NCBI GenBank assembly: GCA_900769885.1
Contig: CAAGIG010000071.1
Coordinates: forward strand, 1-20,004
Source: Rikenellaceae bacterium
Lineage (GTDB): Bacteria > Bacteroidota > Bacteroidia > Bacteroidales > UBA932
DNA length: 20,004 nucleotides
Direction: 5' to 3'
Made by a program: the position numbers and the translations under genes. The notes below the pieces were generated by a model. That model saw nothing but the letters and a program-made list of their open reading frames with translations, did no database searches and was not told the origin of the DNA. How positions within the stretch are numbered: the first letter of the stretch is position 1; each line of letters begins with the position of its first letter. Shown one piece after another: positions 1-7,797 of this stretch.

Positions 1-188
1 AAAATATGATCCAGTGCCTCTCCTCTCAAAAGAGCAGCCTTGACAAAGATTTTAAGATTTTCAATAATTTTGTCCTGACCCGAAAAATCTTCAAAGTCGG
101 AGGGTCTGATTTTTCCCTCAAAATCGTTATCTTTGTTCACGCTTTGAACTCTTGCATCGAAATTATCGTTATCAGAAATCATAGCCAT
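1..188 (-). CDS. ruvB: RuvB Holliday-junction helicase, N-terminal fragment
   Basis: Reading the minus strand from an ATG at 188 (or a second in-frame ATG at 182) gives about 62 residues that run off the left edge. The segment matches the RuvB N-terminus: an acidic leader, then IRPSDFEDFSGQDKIIENLK and a stretch ending LLRGEALDHI. In RuvB this is the conserved RP..F.DF.GQ..(V/I).NL...I.AA..RGE.LDH block just before the Walker A loop, which lies outside the window. RuvB is the AAA+ motor that drives branch migration with RuvA and RuvC. A TATATTTG -7 box lies 14 bases upstream of the first ATG, which supports a start at 188 or 182. The plus-strand ORF over the same bases is a shadow. The identification rests on the N-terminal block only but is strong. 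Confidence 0.88.
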   Translation of the reverse strand, partial: MAMISDNDNFDARVQSVNKDNDFEGKIRPSDFEDFSGQDKIIENLKIFVKAALLRGEALDHI

Positions 189-493
189 AAAAACACAAAT
201 ACAAATATAATCTCTTTTTTATTTTAATTTATGTTTTTATTTATGCGTTGTCAATATTGTTGATAATTTGTCAAAATCGCTCTCACCGAAGAGTTATTTT
301 GCTATAAAAGAGGAAATTAAGTTTTTCAAAGATATTAAGAATATTTGAGGAAAACCTGTTAATAAGCTTTAAAAACAAAATAAAAAAAATATCGGCTGAG
401 CTCTTGCAAGTTAATAAAGTCGGAGTGATATACAGGAAATTCAAATTTTCTAATTTAATTTTTAAAAGATTTTAACAAAGTTATTACAGAGTT
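189..493. other. Divergent intergenic region between ruvB and mfd
   Basis: About 300 AT-rich bases with no supportable gene. It contains the ruvB -7 box at 202-209. On the plus strand AATATTTG at 340-347 matches seven of eight positions of the Bacteroidota -7 consensus and is the best candidate for the mfd promoter, but it has no convincing -33 partner and would leave a leader of about 140 bases. I see no convincing hairpin, riboswitch or repeat. Confidence 0.5.
202..209 (-). promoter_or_regulatory. Putative -7 box of the ruvB promoter
   Basis: On the minus strand the bases read TATATTTG, an exact match to the Bacteroidota -7 consensus TAnnTTTG. No clear TTTG -33 element is seen 19-20 bases further upstream. 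Transcription would begin near 195, leaving a leader of only about 7-13 bases before the ruvB start. Confidence 0.5.
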
Positions 494-3400
494 ATGAACG
501 AAAAAAAATGGCAATTGTTAATAAAATCCAAAATAGAATCAATCAGTTCCTTTATTAAGGATGATTCTGTTTCAACTATTTCTATTTCAGGACTTTATTC
601 TTCAGCAAAGGCATTTGCCATTTCACAGACAATATCTGAGGGAGTCCACATTGTGGTACTTCCCACCAGAGAAGATGCCTCGGGATGTGTTAATGATTTG
701 TATAGTCTGCTCGATGATGAACATATCTATTTTTATCCAACATCTGATAAGTCAAGGGCAAAAGGATCTGTCAGGGAGGTCTCTTCCAAAGTTCAGAGAA
801 CTGCTGCCATAAGTGCTGTCTCCGATTTTAAAAACGGTATATATAAAGGTAAGTATTTGGTGATTGTGGGGTATGTGGAGGCATTTGCAGAAGAAGTTCC
901 TTCTGAAAGGTCGTTAGGTGAGAGTGTTCTTACTATCAATAAAGGGGACAGGGTTCCATTCCAGAAAGTATCTGATATATTGTATGCCTCCGGCTTTCAA
1001 AAGGTCGATTTTGTATCCCAGCCGGGAGAGTTTGCAGTAAGAGGTGGTATTGTCGATCTCTTTTCTTATCACAATGACAAGCCTTACAGAATAGATTTTT
1101 TCGGAGATGAAGTGGAGAGTTTAGGTTTGTTTGATCCGAATACTCAAAGGACTATCCAACAGGAGAATCAGGTTCGGGTCTATCCGAATATTGTAGATTT
1201 TTCAGATAATAATGGAAGGGGTGTCCCATTTTTTACCACTGTTCCCGAGGATAGTGTTGTATGGATTTCAGGAATTGATGAATATCATCTGGAGGGAGTC
1301 GGGGTGGAGAATAAGAAGATATATCTCGGTTCTCTCAGGGGGGATTTGGAATTTGATGCAAAGGTGAAGTTTAATACAGTCCCTCAGCCTGTATTCAACA
1401 AAAATTTTGAGATTTTGAGTGAAGATATAAAAAGTAAGAGGGATGAGGGATACCATATATATATAATGAGTGAGAATTCTTCACAGATAAATCGTCTCAG
1501 AAGTATATTTTCATCTTACGATTTGGTGCTGGATTATTGTGAATTTACCATTCACGAAGGATTTATTGATAAAGATTCAAAGGTGTGTCTTTATACCGAC
1601 CATCAGATTTTTGACAGATACCGCAGGATAAAGCTCAAAAGGACTGTTGAAAAGAGTGAGAGGCTGACGCTGAATGACATCAACTCTTTCAGAGAGGGGG
1701 ATTATATTGTCCATATCGATCACGGTGTGGGAAGATTCGGTGGACTGGTCAAGAATAAAATCAATGGTAAGGTACAAGAGGCTATCAAATTGATTTACAA
1801 GGATAATGATATACTTTATGTATCGGTTCACGGACTTCACAGGATTTCCAAATATCGTTCAGGTGATATTTCAAAACCTCCGAGAGTCAATAAATTGGGA
1901 ACAGGAAACTGGGAAAAGTTGAAAAATCAGACAAAGTCAAAGGTTAAGGATATTGCCAATGATTTGATTAAACTTTATGCTCAAAGAAAGGTTTCCAAAG
2001 GGTTTGCTTTTACTCCTGATACTTATCTTCAGCAGGAGTTGGAGTCTTCTTTCAAATATGAGGAGACACCAGATCAGATAAAGGCGGTGGAACAGGTCAA
2101 AAGGGATATGGAGAGTGATTCTCCAATGGACAGACTTGTTTGTGGGGATGTTGGATTTGGTAAAACAGAGGTGGCTATCAGGGCTGCTTTCAAGGCTGTG
2201 GCAGACAGTAAGCAGGTGGCAGTGCTAGTTCCTACCACAATTTTGGCTTTGCAGCATTACAATACTTTTATGGAGAGACTGGGGAATTTCCCTTGTAATG
2301 TTGAATTTATCAGCAGGCTTAAAACTGCCAGGGAGACTTCGTCTATTATTGAACGACTCAAAGAGGGGAAAATAGATATATTGATAGGAACTCATAAGAT
2401 TTTGAATAAAGACGTGGTTTTCAAAGATTTGGGTTTGCTTATCATAGATGAGGAACAAAAATTCGGGGTAGCTGCAAAAGAGAAGTTGCGTACTTTGAAA
2501 CTTTCGGTTGATACTTTGACATTGAGTGCTACTCCTATTCCGAGAACTTTGCAATTTTCATTGCTTGGGGCGAGAGATTTGTCCATCATTAATACTCCAC
2601 CTCCGAACAGACTTCCTATCCAGACCGAGATTATCGATTTTGACGAGGAGCTTATCAGGGATATTATCAATGATGAGCTCGAAAGGGGAGGGCAGATATT
2701 TTTTGTTCACAACAGGGTTCACGATATTCAGGAGGTTGAGGATATTTTGAGGAGAATTGTTCCTGGGGTGAGGATTTGTGTTGCTCACGGTCAGATGGAA
2801 CCGAAGGTTCTGGAGAAAAAAATTCTGGAATATATGGCGGGAGATTATGATATTCTCCTTGCCACTACGATTATTGAAAGTGGTATAGACATTCCCAATA
2901 CCAATACCATTATTATTAATCAGGCACAAAATTTCGGCTTGAGCGATTTGCATCAGCTTCGTGGAAGGGTAGGGCGTTCTAACCGTAAGGCTTTTTGCTA
3001 TCTGATTGTTCCTCAGATGATTAATTTGTCGGATGATTCCAGAAGAAGGTTGAATGCTATAGAGGCTTTTTCTGATTTGGGAAGTGGCTTCAATATTGCT
3101 ATGCAGGATTTGGATATCAGGGGTATGGGAAATATGTTGGGTGCAGAGCAGAGTGGATATATTGCTGAGATGGGTATTGAGACTTATCAGAGGATTTTGG
3201 CTGAGGCTTTTGAGGAGATAAAAGGGACATTGGAGGAATCTCCTTATGTGGAGGAAAATAAGGATGGATATTATTGTGCAGATTGTATGATTGATACCGA
3301 TCTGGAGGTTCTTATCCCCGATTCCTATATCAATATAACTGCCGAAAAGATAAGGCTTTACAAGGAGTTGGACTCTATAAGTGACGAATCGTCTCTGGAT

Positions 3401-3724
3401 AAGTTCATTGCTTCTATCGAGGACCGTTTTGGAAAGATGCCTCCCGAATTCAGGCAACTTATTTTCGTTGTGAAACTCAGAATGGCTGCCCGCAGGAGGG
3501 GTTTTGAGAAAATTGTCCTTAAAAATGAGAAGCTGGTTATCTATTTTATCGCTAATTCTATGTCTTCTTATTACAGAACTCCTAAATTTGCCGAGATTAT
3601 TAAAAATATACAGTCCAAAGATAGTAACAGGTATCAGCTCAAGGAGCAGAACAATAAATTGTATATCTCTGTGCAGAATGTAAAGACTATCGAGGGGGCT
3701 TATAATTTGGTTTCAAAGTTATAG
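494..3724 (+). CDS. mfd: Transcription-repair coupling factor Mfd
   Basis: A 1076-residue Mfd, slightly shorter than E. coli Mfd (1148). It is the ATP-driven translocase that pushes stalled RNA polymerase off damaged DNA and recruits UvrA. The N-terminal UvrB-like module is visible at about 150-195 (VSQPGEFAVRGGIVDLF). The RNA-polymerase-interacting CarD/CdnL-like domain begins at about 399 with FREGDYIVHIDHGVGRFGG. The RecG-like motor follows: Walker A GDVGFGKT at 551-558, Walker B DEEQ at 652-655, motif III region LSATPIPRT at 677-685, and motif VI QLRGRVGR at 821-828. The TRCF C-terminal domain (about 930-1030) ends the protein. All motor residues look intact. The start is the first ATG, and no earlier in-frame start is plausible. 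coaX begins one base after the stop codon, so this is the first gene of a probable five-gene operon. Long antisense ORFs inside it are shadows. Confidence 0.97.
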   Translation: MNEKKWQLLIKSKIESISSFIKDDSVSTISISGLYSSAKAFAISQTISEGVHIVVLPTREDASGCVNDLYSLLDDEHIYFYPTSDKSRAKGSVREVSSKVQRTAAISAVSDFKNGIYKGKYLVIVGYVEAFAEEVPSERSLGESVLTINKGDRVPFQKVSDILYASGFQKVDFVSQPGEFAVRGGIVDLFSYHNDKPYRIDFFGDEVESLGLFDPNTQRTIQQENQVRVYPNIVDFSDNNGRGVPFFTTVPEDSVVWISGIDEYHLEGVGVENKKIYLGSLRGDLEFDAKVKFNTVPQPVFNKNFEILSEDIKSKRDEGYHIYIMSENSSQINRLRSIFSSYDLVLDYCEFTIHEGFIDKDSKVCLYTDHQIFDRYRRIKLKRTVEKSERLTLNDINSFREGDYIVHIDHGVGRFGGLVKNKINGKVQEAIKLIYKDNDILYVSVHGLHRISKYRSGDISKPPRVNKLGTGNWEKLKNQTKSKVKDIANDLIKLYAQRKVSKGFAFTPDTYLQQELESSFKYEETPDQIKAVEQVKRDMESDSPMDRLVCGDVGFGKTEVAIRAAFKAVADSKQVAVLVPTTILALQHYNTFMERLGNFPCNVEFISRLKTARETSSIIERLKEGKIDILIGTHKILNKDVVFKDLGLLIIDEEQKFGVAAKEKLRTLKLSVDTLTLSATPIPRTLQFSLLGARDLSIINTPPPNRLPIQTEIIDFDEELIRDIINDELERGGQIFFVHNRVHDIQEVEDILRRIVPGVRICVAHGQMEPKVLEKKILEYMAGDYDILLATTIIESGIDIPNTNTIIINQAQNFGLSDLHQLRGRVGRSNRKAFCYLIVPQMINLSDDSRRRLNAIEAFSDLGSGFNIAMQDLDIRGMGNMLGAEQSGYIAEMGIETYQRILAEAFEEIKGTLEESPYVEENKDGYYCADCMIDTDLEVLIPDSYINITAEKIRLYKELDSISDESSLDKFIASIEDRFGKMPPEFRQLIFVVKLRMAARRRGFEKIVLKNEKLVIYFIANSMSSYYRTPKFAEIIKNIQSKDSNRYQLKEQNNKLYISVQNVKTIEGAYNLVSKL

Positions 3725-3725
3725 T

Positions 3726-4448
3726 ATGAGGAGTATTCTTATAGATATGGGCAACAGTTTTTCAAAGGTTGCTATAGGTGATTCTTCGGGAATCTCTCAG
3801 GTTTGTCGTGTGGAGAAGGGTAAGGTGCTGGATAAAGTTTCCGAAATGGTCAGGGAGTATTTGCCGGAGAGATGTGTCATTTCTTCTGTTTCAGGTGGTT
3901 ATCAGGAGATTGTCTCTTTTATGAAGGGTAGGGGAATAGAGGTGACACTCCTCTCTGTGGATATACCTTTACCTATTCAGATTGATTATGATACCCCTAA
4001 GACTTTGGGGGCAGACAGGATTGCTGCAGCTATTGGGGCACATTCGTTGTTCCCTGATGACGATTGTATTGTGTTTGATCTGGGGACAGCTATAACTATC
4101 GATTTTGTAGACAGGAACGGGGTTTTCAAAGGGGGGAACATTTCTCCAGGAATGTCTATGCGGTTTAAGGCTATGAATCATTATACCAATAAGTTACCTT
4201 TGGTGGAGCCTGAGCCTGTAAGACAGATAAACGGTCAGAGTACTGTGGAGGCTATAAATAATGGTGTTATTTTAGGCATAGTCTTTGAAATAGAGGAGTA
4301 TATCAGGAGATTTCCATCCCATAAAATTATTTTTACGGGAGGAGACTCAATTTTTTTTGCAAAAAAATTGAAATCCACGATATTTGCAGTTTGTAATTTA
4401 GTTTTAATAGGTTTGTCCAATATTATACAAACTAATGAAAACAGGTAG
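3726..4448 (+). CDS. coaX: Type III pantothenate kinase CoaX
   Basis: A 240-residue cytoplasmic kinase that phosphorylates pantothenate with ATP, the first committed step of coenzyme A synthesis. The ASKHA-fold signatures are all visible: N-terminal phosphate-1 motif IDMGNS (6-11), the GADR motif (95-98) carrying the probable catalytic aspartate D97, the phosphate-2 motif DLGTA (118-122), GGNISPG (136-142) and the late TGGD (204-207). Length is slightly below the family's usual 245-260. The gene starts one base after the mfd stop codon and overlaps the next annotated start by 14 bases, so translation is probably coupled. Type III enzymes are known to be insensitive to feedback by CoA. Seeing coaX inside an mfd/envelope cluster is familiar from Bacteroidales rather than odd. 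Confidence 0.94.
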   Translation: MRSILIDMGNSFSKVAIGDSSGISQVCRVEKGKVLDKVSEMVREYLPERCVISSVSGGYQEIVSFMKGRGIEVTLLSVDIPLPIQIDYDTPKTLGADRIAAAIGAHSLFPDDDCIVFDLGTAITIDFVDRNGVFKGGNISPGMSMRFKAMNHYTNKLPLVEPEPVRQINGQSTVEAINNGVILGIVFEIEEYIRRFPSHKIIFTGGDSIFFAKKLKSTIFAVCNLVLIGLSNIIQTNENR

Positions 4449-5751
4449 TTTAATGGTTAGGAGATTATTAGCGGTTGTATCATTGTCTCTTTGTTTTGTC
4501 TTTGGTGCAAAAGGGCAGAATACGGATGCTTTGGGTACTTATACCCCTTATTCATTATATGGTATAGGACAACTTTCAGAATCGGGTACCGCTTATAATA
4601 TCTCAATGGGTGGTATCGGTATCGGAATGAGGGACAATCGTTTTATCAATTATTTGAATCCTGCCGCTGTTACTGCAAGGGATACCCTCTCATTTATGCT
4701 TGATTTCGGAATTGTACAGAAGAATATGTACAATTATGATGGCAAAAACCGCTCTGCATACAATGTTTTCAATATGCAGAATTTTGCTTTTACTGCACCT
4801 ATATATAAAAGTTCTGCTTTTGTTGTCGGTATTGCTCCTTTCAGTGATGTCGGATATAAGTTCCTTCAGACAGAAGAATCTCCGGAGATTGTAGGGGAGT
4901 TGGGAGATGTGAAATATCAAAAATATGGAACAGGCAGTTTGTACCAATTGTTCTTTGGAGCGGGTGTTACATTCTGGGACAGACTCTCTGTGGGTGCGCA
5001 GATGTTGTATTATTTCGGTTATATTGACAGACACAGTGATATTTTGTTCAATTCTTCTGTTTCGAACAATACCATTTATACCGGTTGGAAATATAAGGTG
5101 AGTTCATTTTCAGGCAAGTTTGGTCTCCAGTACAGTCAGCCGTTCAAGAATGATACAGAGCTTATTGTAGGTGCTACTTACAGATTGGGCAATTCTCTTG
5201 GTGGGGATGTTTTCAGATATGCTTTCTCTGAGTCTCAGTCCTCTTCAGTGGTAGATACTGCTTTGTACCAGACAAAAAATGATGTGAAACTTCAGATTGC
5301 TGATGAGTTTGGGGTAGGTATCTCATTCAGAAAGAAGGATAAATGGACTGTTGGATTGGATTACATCCAGCAGAATTGGTATAACAGTGTGTTCCAGGAT
5401 TATAGTGATATGATCAATTTCACTCCTGCTACAGCAAGGTATTATAAGGCAGGGTTTGAAATAACACCCAACAGATATGATATAAGGTATTATATGAAAA
5501 GGGTTACATATCGTGCAGGGGCATATTTTGAGCAGTCATATATTTCATTGAATGGTCACCAGATAAACTCTTTTGGTATCACAATCGGAGCTACTTTCCC
5601 TATTTTGAGGCTTTATAATGGGGTTACTTTTGCTGTAAATATGGGACAAAGAGGTACTCTGAAACATAATCTTGCCCGTGAGAGATATATCAATTTTATG
5701 ATTAATTTCAATCTCCACGATATATGGTTTGTAAAATATAGATACGACTAA
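4435..5751 (+). CDS. Exported FadL-like outer-membrane beta-barrel protein
   Basis: 438 residues, or 432 if translation starts at the second ATG (4453), which lies five bases after the coaX stop codon. From that ATG the N-terminus is a typical signal peptide, with basic MVRR, a hydrophobic core and cleavage near GAKGQ, so 4453 is a good alternative start. The mature protein opens with YTPYSLYGIGQL and a glycine-rich MGGIGIGMRDN segment followed by INYLNPAA. This resembles the N-terminal hatch region of Bacteroidota proteins related to OmpP1/FadL. The rest alternates aromatic and polar residues as expected for a barrel of about 14 strands. Its substrate is unknown. It sits between coaX and a TPR protein followed by lptC, so a role in the outer membrane is plausible, but that is inference. 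It is neither a TonB-dependent receptor nor a SusD-type lipoprotein. Confidence 0.75.
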   Translation: MKTGSLMVRRLLAVVSLSLCFVFGAKGQNTDALGTYTPYSLYGIGQLSESGTAYNISMGGIGIGMRDNRFINYLNPAAVTARDTLSFMLDFGIVQKNMYNYDGKNRSAYNVFNMQNFAFTAPIYKSSAFVVGIAPFSDVGYKFLQTEESPEIVGELGDVKYQKYGTGSLYQLFFGAGVTFWDRLSVGAQMLYYFGYIDRHSDILFNSSVSNNTIYTGWKYKVSSFSGKFGLQYSQPFKNDTELIVGATYRLGNSLGGDVFRYAFSESQSSSVVDTALYQTKNDVKLQIADEFGVGISFRKKDKWTVGLDYIQQNWYNSVFQDYSDMINFTPATARYYKAGFEITPNRYDIRYYMKRVTYRAGAYFEQSYISLNGHQINSFGITIGATFPILRLYNGVTFAVNMGQRGTLKHNLARERYINFMINFNLHDIWFVKYRYD

Positions 5752-5781
5752 AATCAAATAATAAATATAACTAATAAAATC

Positions 5782-7098
5782 ATGAAGAAGCTACTATTAT
5801 CAATCGTAATTCTTTTCTCTGCAAGTTTTGCATTTGCACAAGGCAAATATGGTGCAGACAGTGCAGAATGTGTAAAATATTTGTCATTTTACCAACAGTA
5901 TGTAAAACAAGGTAATCTTGATGAGGCTGCTCCAAGTTGGCGCAAGGCTATTTCACTATGTCCTCCTACAGCATCTCAAAATATGTTGATGGATGGTATG
6001 AAAATCCTTAGAAAAGAGATTAATACCTACAAAAACAACCCTATTAGAAAGAAAGAGTTGGTTGACTCATTGATGTGGCTTCACAGCTTGAGAATTGAAA
6101 ATTACCCCCGTTATGTCGTTACAGCTAAAACAAACTATGCTGTGGATATGATGAACTACTCTGAAAAAGGTAACGAAATGGAGGTTTACAATGTTCTTGC
6201 AGATGCTATGGCAACAGCTAAAGAGAAATCTACAGTTGCTATCCCTGTAAGATATATGCACTATGCTATCGACCTTTATAACAGTGGCAAATTGACTGAA
6301 GAGGATGTTTTGAATTCATTCCAGACCAGTGTTTCTGTTCTTGAGTCTATTCAAAAGGCAAAACCTTCTGATATGGTTACAAATGCTATCGCTGACGTTG
6401 AGAACTTGTTTGCTCAAAGTGGTGTAGTAAGTTGCGAAGGTCTTGTAAACTTGTTTGAGCCAAGATATAACAGCAATCCTGAAGACAAATCTGTTTTGAC
6501 AGCTATTGTTTCTCTATTCTCATCTACAAACTGTACTGAAGAGGTATTGTTCAGAAATGCGGTTGAGGGTCTTCATAAAATCGAGCCTTCAAGCAACTCA
6601 GCTTACCTTTTGTATAAATTGTACGCAGGTACTCCTGAGGGTGCTACCAAAGCTGTAGAGTATATGCAACAAGCTGTTGAATTGGAAAATACCAATGAAA
6701 ATTCTGCTGCAGCATATCAATTCGAACTAGCTACTTACTATTTCCAGAAACTTGGCAAAAATGCTGAGGCTATCGCTGCTGCAAAATCGGCTGCTGAATT
6801 GTCAGACGAGTATAAGGCAAAAGCATATTTCTTGATTGGTACAATTTGGAGTACAATCAAATGCCAAGGTAATGAAATCGAAACCAGAGCACCTTTCTGG
6901 GTAGCTACAGACTATATGATTAAAGCTAAGAATGCTGATCCAAGTCTTGCATCTGAAGCTGATATCCATATCTCAAGCTACAGAAAATATTATCCTATGC
7001 AAGCAGATGCATTTATGTATGACATCGTTGATGGTGACTCATTCTCAATCTCTTGCGGTGGTCTAAGAGAAACTACTACAGTAAGAACTCAAAAATAA
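5782..7098 (+). CDS. Exported tetratricopeptide-repeat protein
   Basis: 438 residues with a clear Sec signal peptide (hydrophobic residues 4-18, cleavage near AFAQ at about 17-20). TPR-like helical hairpins are visible at about 35-68 (VKQGNLDEAAPSWRKAISLC) and again at about 285-390, where a run of paired helices ends in KNADPSLASEADIHISSYRK. The C-terminus has a distinctive tail with SISCGGL and TTVR. TPR proteins are protein-binding scaffolds, and this one would work in the periplasm or at the inner face of the outer membrane. It lies 30 bases after the barrel gene and one base before lptC, suggesting a partner in envelope assembly, though no partner can be named from sequence. Codon choice is rich in CGT/AGA arginine and lacks AGG, unlike mfd, which suggests stronger expression. 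Confidence 0.8.
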   Translation: MKKLLLSIVILFSASFAFAQGKYGADSAECVKYLSFYQQYVKQGNLDEAAPSWRKAISLCPPTASQNMLMDGMKILRKEINTYKNNPIRKKELVDSLMWLHSLRIENYPRYVVTAKTNYAVDMMNYSEKGNEMEVYNVLADAMATAKEKSTVAIPVRYMHYAIDLYNSGKLTEEDVLNSFQTSVSVLESIQKAKPSDMVTNAIADVENLFAQSGVVSCEGLVNLFEPRYNSNPEDKSVLTAIVSLFSSTNCTEEVLFRNAVEGLHKIEPSSNSAYLLYKLYAGTPEGATKAVEYMQQAVELENTNENSAAAYQFELATYYFQKLGKNAEAIAAAKSAAELSDEYKAKAYFLIGTIWSTIKCQGNEIETRAPFWVATDYMIKAKNADPSLASEADIHISSYRKYYPMQADAFMYDIVDGDSFSISCGGLRETTTVRTQK

Positions 7099-7099
7099 T

Positions 7100-7738
7100 A
7101 TGTGCATTAGCACCATTAGAAATATTATATGTGTGATGGTAGCAATCTTCCCGGTTGCTACCATTGCCGTATCTTGTGGTAACACACTTGACAGTGTCGA
7201 TGCTGATAAAGTTACTGATGCCCCGACTCAGGTGGTACTCGGTATGGATGCAGCTCAGACTGAGAATGGTATGGTCCAGATGAGGATGCAGGCTGCAAGG
7301 ATGGAGAGGTATGAACTCCCCGAAGATGAATCCTGCGAGCTTTTTCCCGACGGGTTTATGGTTCTGGCATATAACGAGGAGGGATTACTCGAGACCAAAA
7401 TTGTCTCTGACCAGGCTAAGCATACTATAAAAAAACAGAAGGACGAGCAATGGTCTGCTTACGGTAATGTCGTCATATTCAATTATATAAATGGTCAGAA
7501 AATAACCACTGACACTTTGTATTGGGACAGGGACAAGAAAGAAATCTATACCGATTGTTATGTCACATTATCCTCTCCTGACGGGTTTATGCAAGGCTAT
7601 GGACTTGTTTCCGATGAGAGGGCTACCAATGCCCAGTTATTGAGACCATTCGACGGATATGCGATTATTTCAAATGATTCAACCAGGAGTGTCTATCAGG
7701 ATACAGTTAATTTTATAGGGCCCAAGTATTATAGATAA
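7100..7738 (+). CDS. lptC: LPS export periplasmic protein LptC
   Basis: 212 residues. LptC links the inner-membrane LptBFG transporter to the periplasmic LptA bridge that moves lipopolysaccharide to the outer membrane. The N-terminus has one hydrophobic segment (about 7-25) followed by AVSC with C26, which could be a relaxed lipobox, so the protein is either a lipoprotein or anchored by that helix. The core (about 75-190) carries the family pattern: repeated beta strands with SAYGNVVIFN, then QKITTDTLYWD, then MQGYGLVSDE, as in Bacteroidota members of the LptC/DUF1239 family. It starts one base after the TPR gene's stop codon, so translation is probably coupled. No terminator follows before the next gene. 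The family call is firm; lipidation is uncertain. Confidence 0.88.
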   Translation: MCISTIRNIICVMVAIFPVATIAVSCGNTLDSVDADKVTDAPTQVVLGMDAAQTENGMVQMRMQAARMERYELPEDESCELFPDGFMVLAYNEEGLLETKIVSDQAKHTIKKQKDEQWSAYGNVVIFNYINGQKITTDTLYWDRDKKEIYTDCYVTLSSPDGFMQGYGLVSDERATNAQLLRPFDGYAIISNDSTRSVYQDTVNFIGPKYYR

Positions 7739-7750
7739 AAATAAAATTAC

Positions 7751-7758
7751 TATCTTCG
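7751..7758 (+). promoter_or_regulatory. Putative -7 box upstream of the parvulin foldase gene
   Basis: TATCTTCG matches seven of eight positions of TAnnTTTG and is followed by CA, as in many Bacteroidota promoters. No TTTG is found at the -33 distance. It would start transcription near 7764, giving a leader of about 35 bases, and would let the foldase gene be expressed separately from the lptC operon. Confidence 0.4.
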
Positions 7759-7797
7759 CACCCTATTTAACAGAATATTACATAAATTATTAATAAA

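Noticed and set aside
6..227. Plus-strand 73-residue ORF at the left end
   Set aside because: It is the antisense shadow of the RuvB N-terminus, whose conserved residues are clear on the minus strand.
360..480. AT-rich stretch before mfd considered as a riboswitch or small RNA
   Set aside because: No stable hairpin series, known aptamer core or terminator is visible; it looks like ordinary AT-rich leader.
2558..3457. 299-residue ORF antisense to mfd
   Set aside because: Its composition is a shadow of the conserved helicase frame, with no recognisable domain, start context or promoter.
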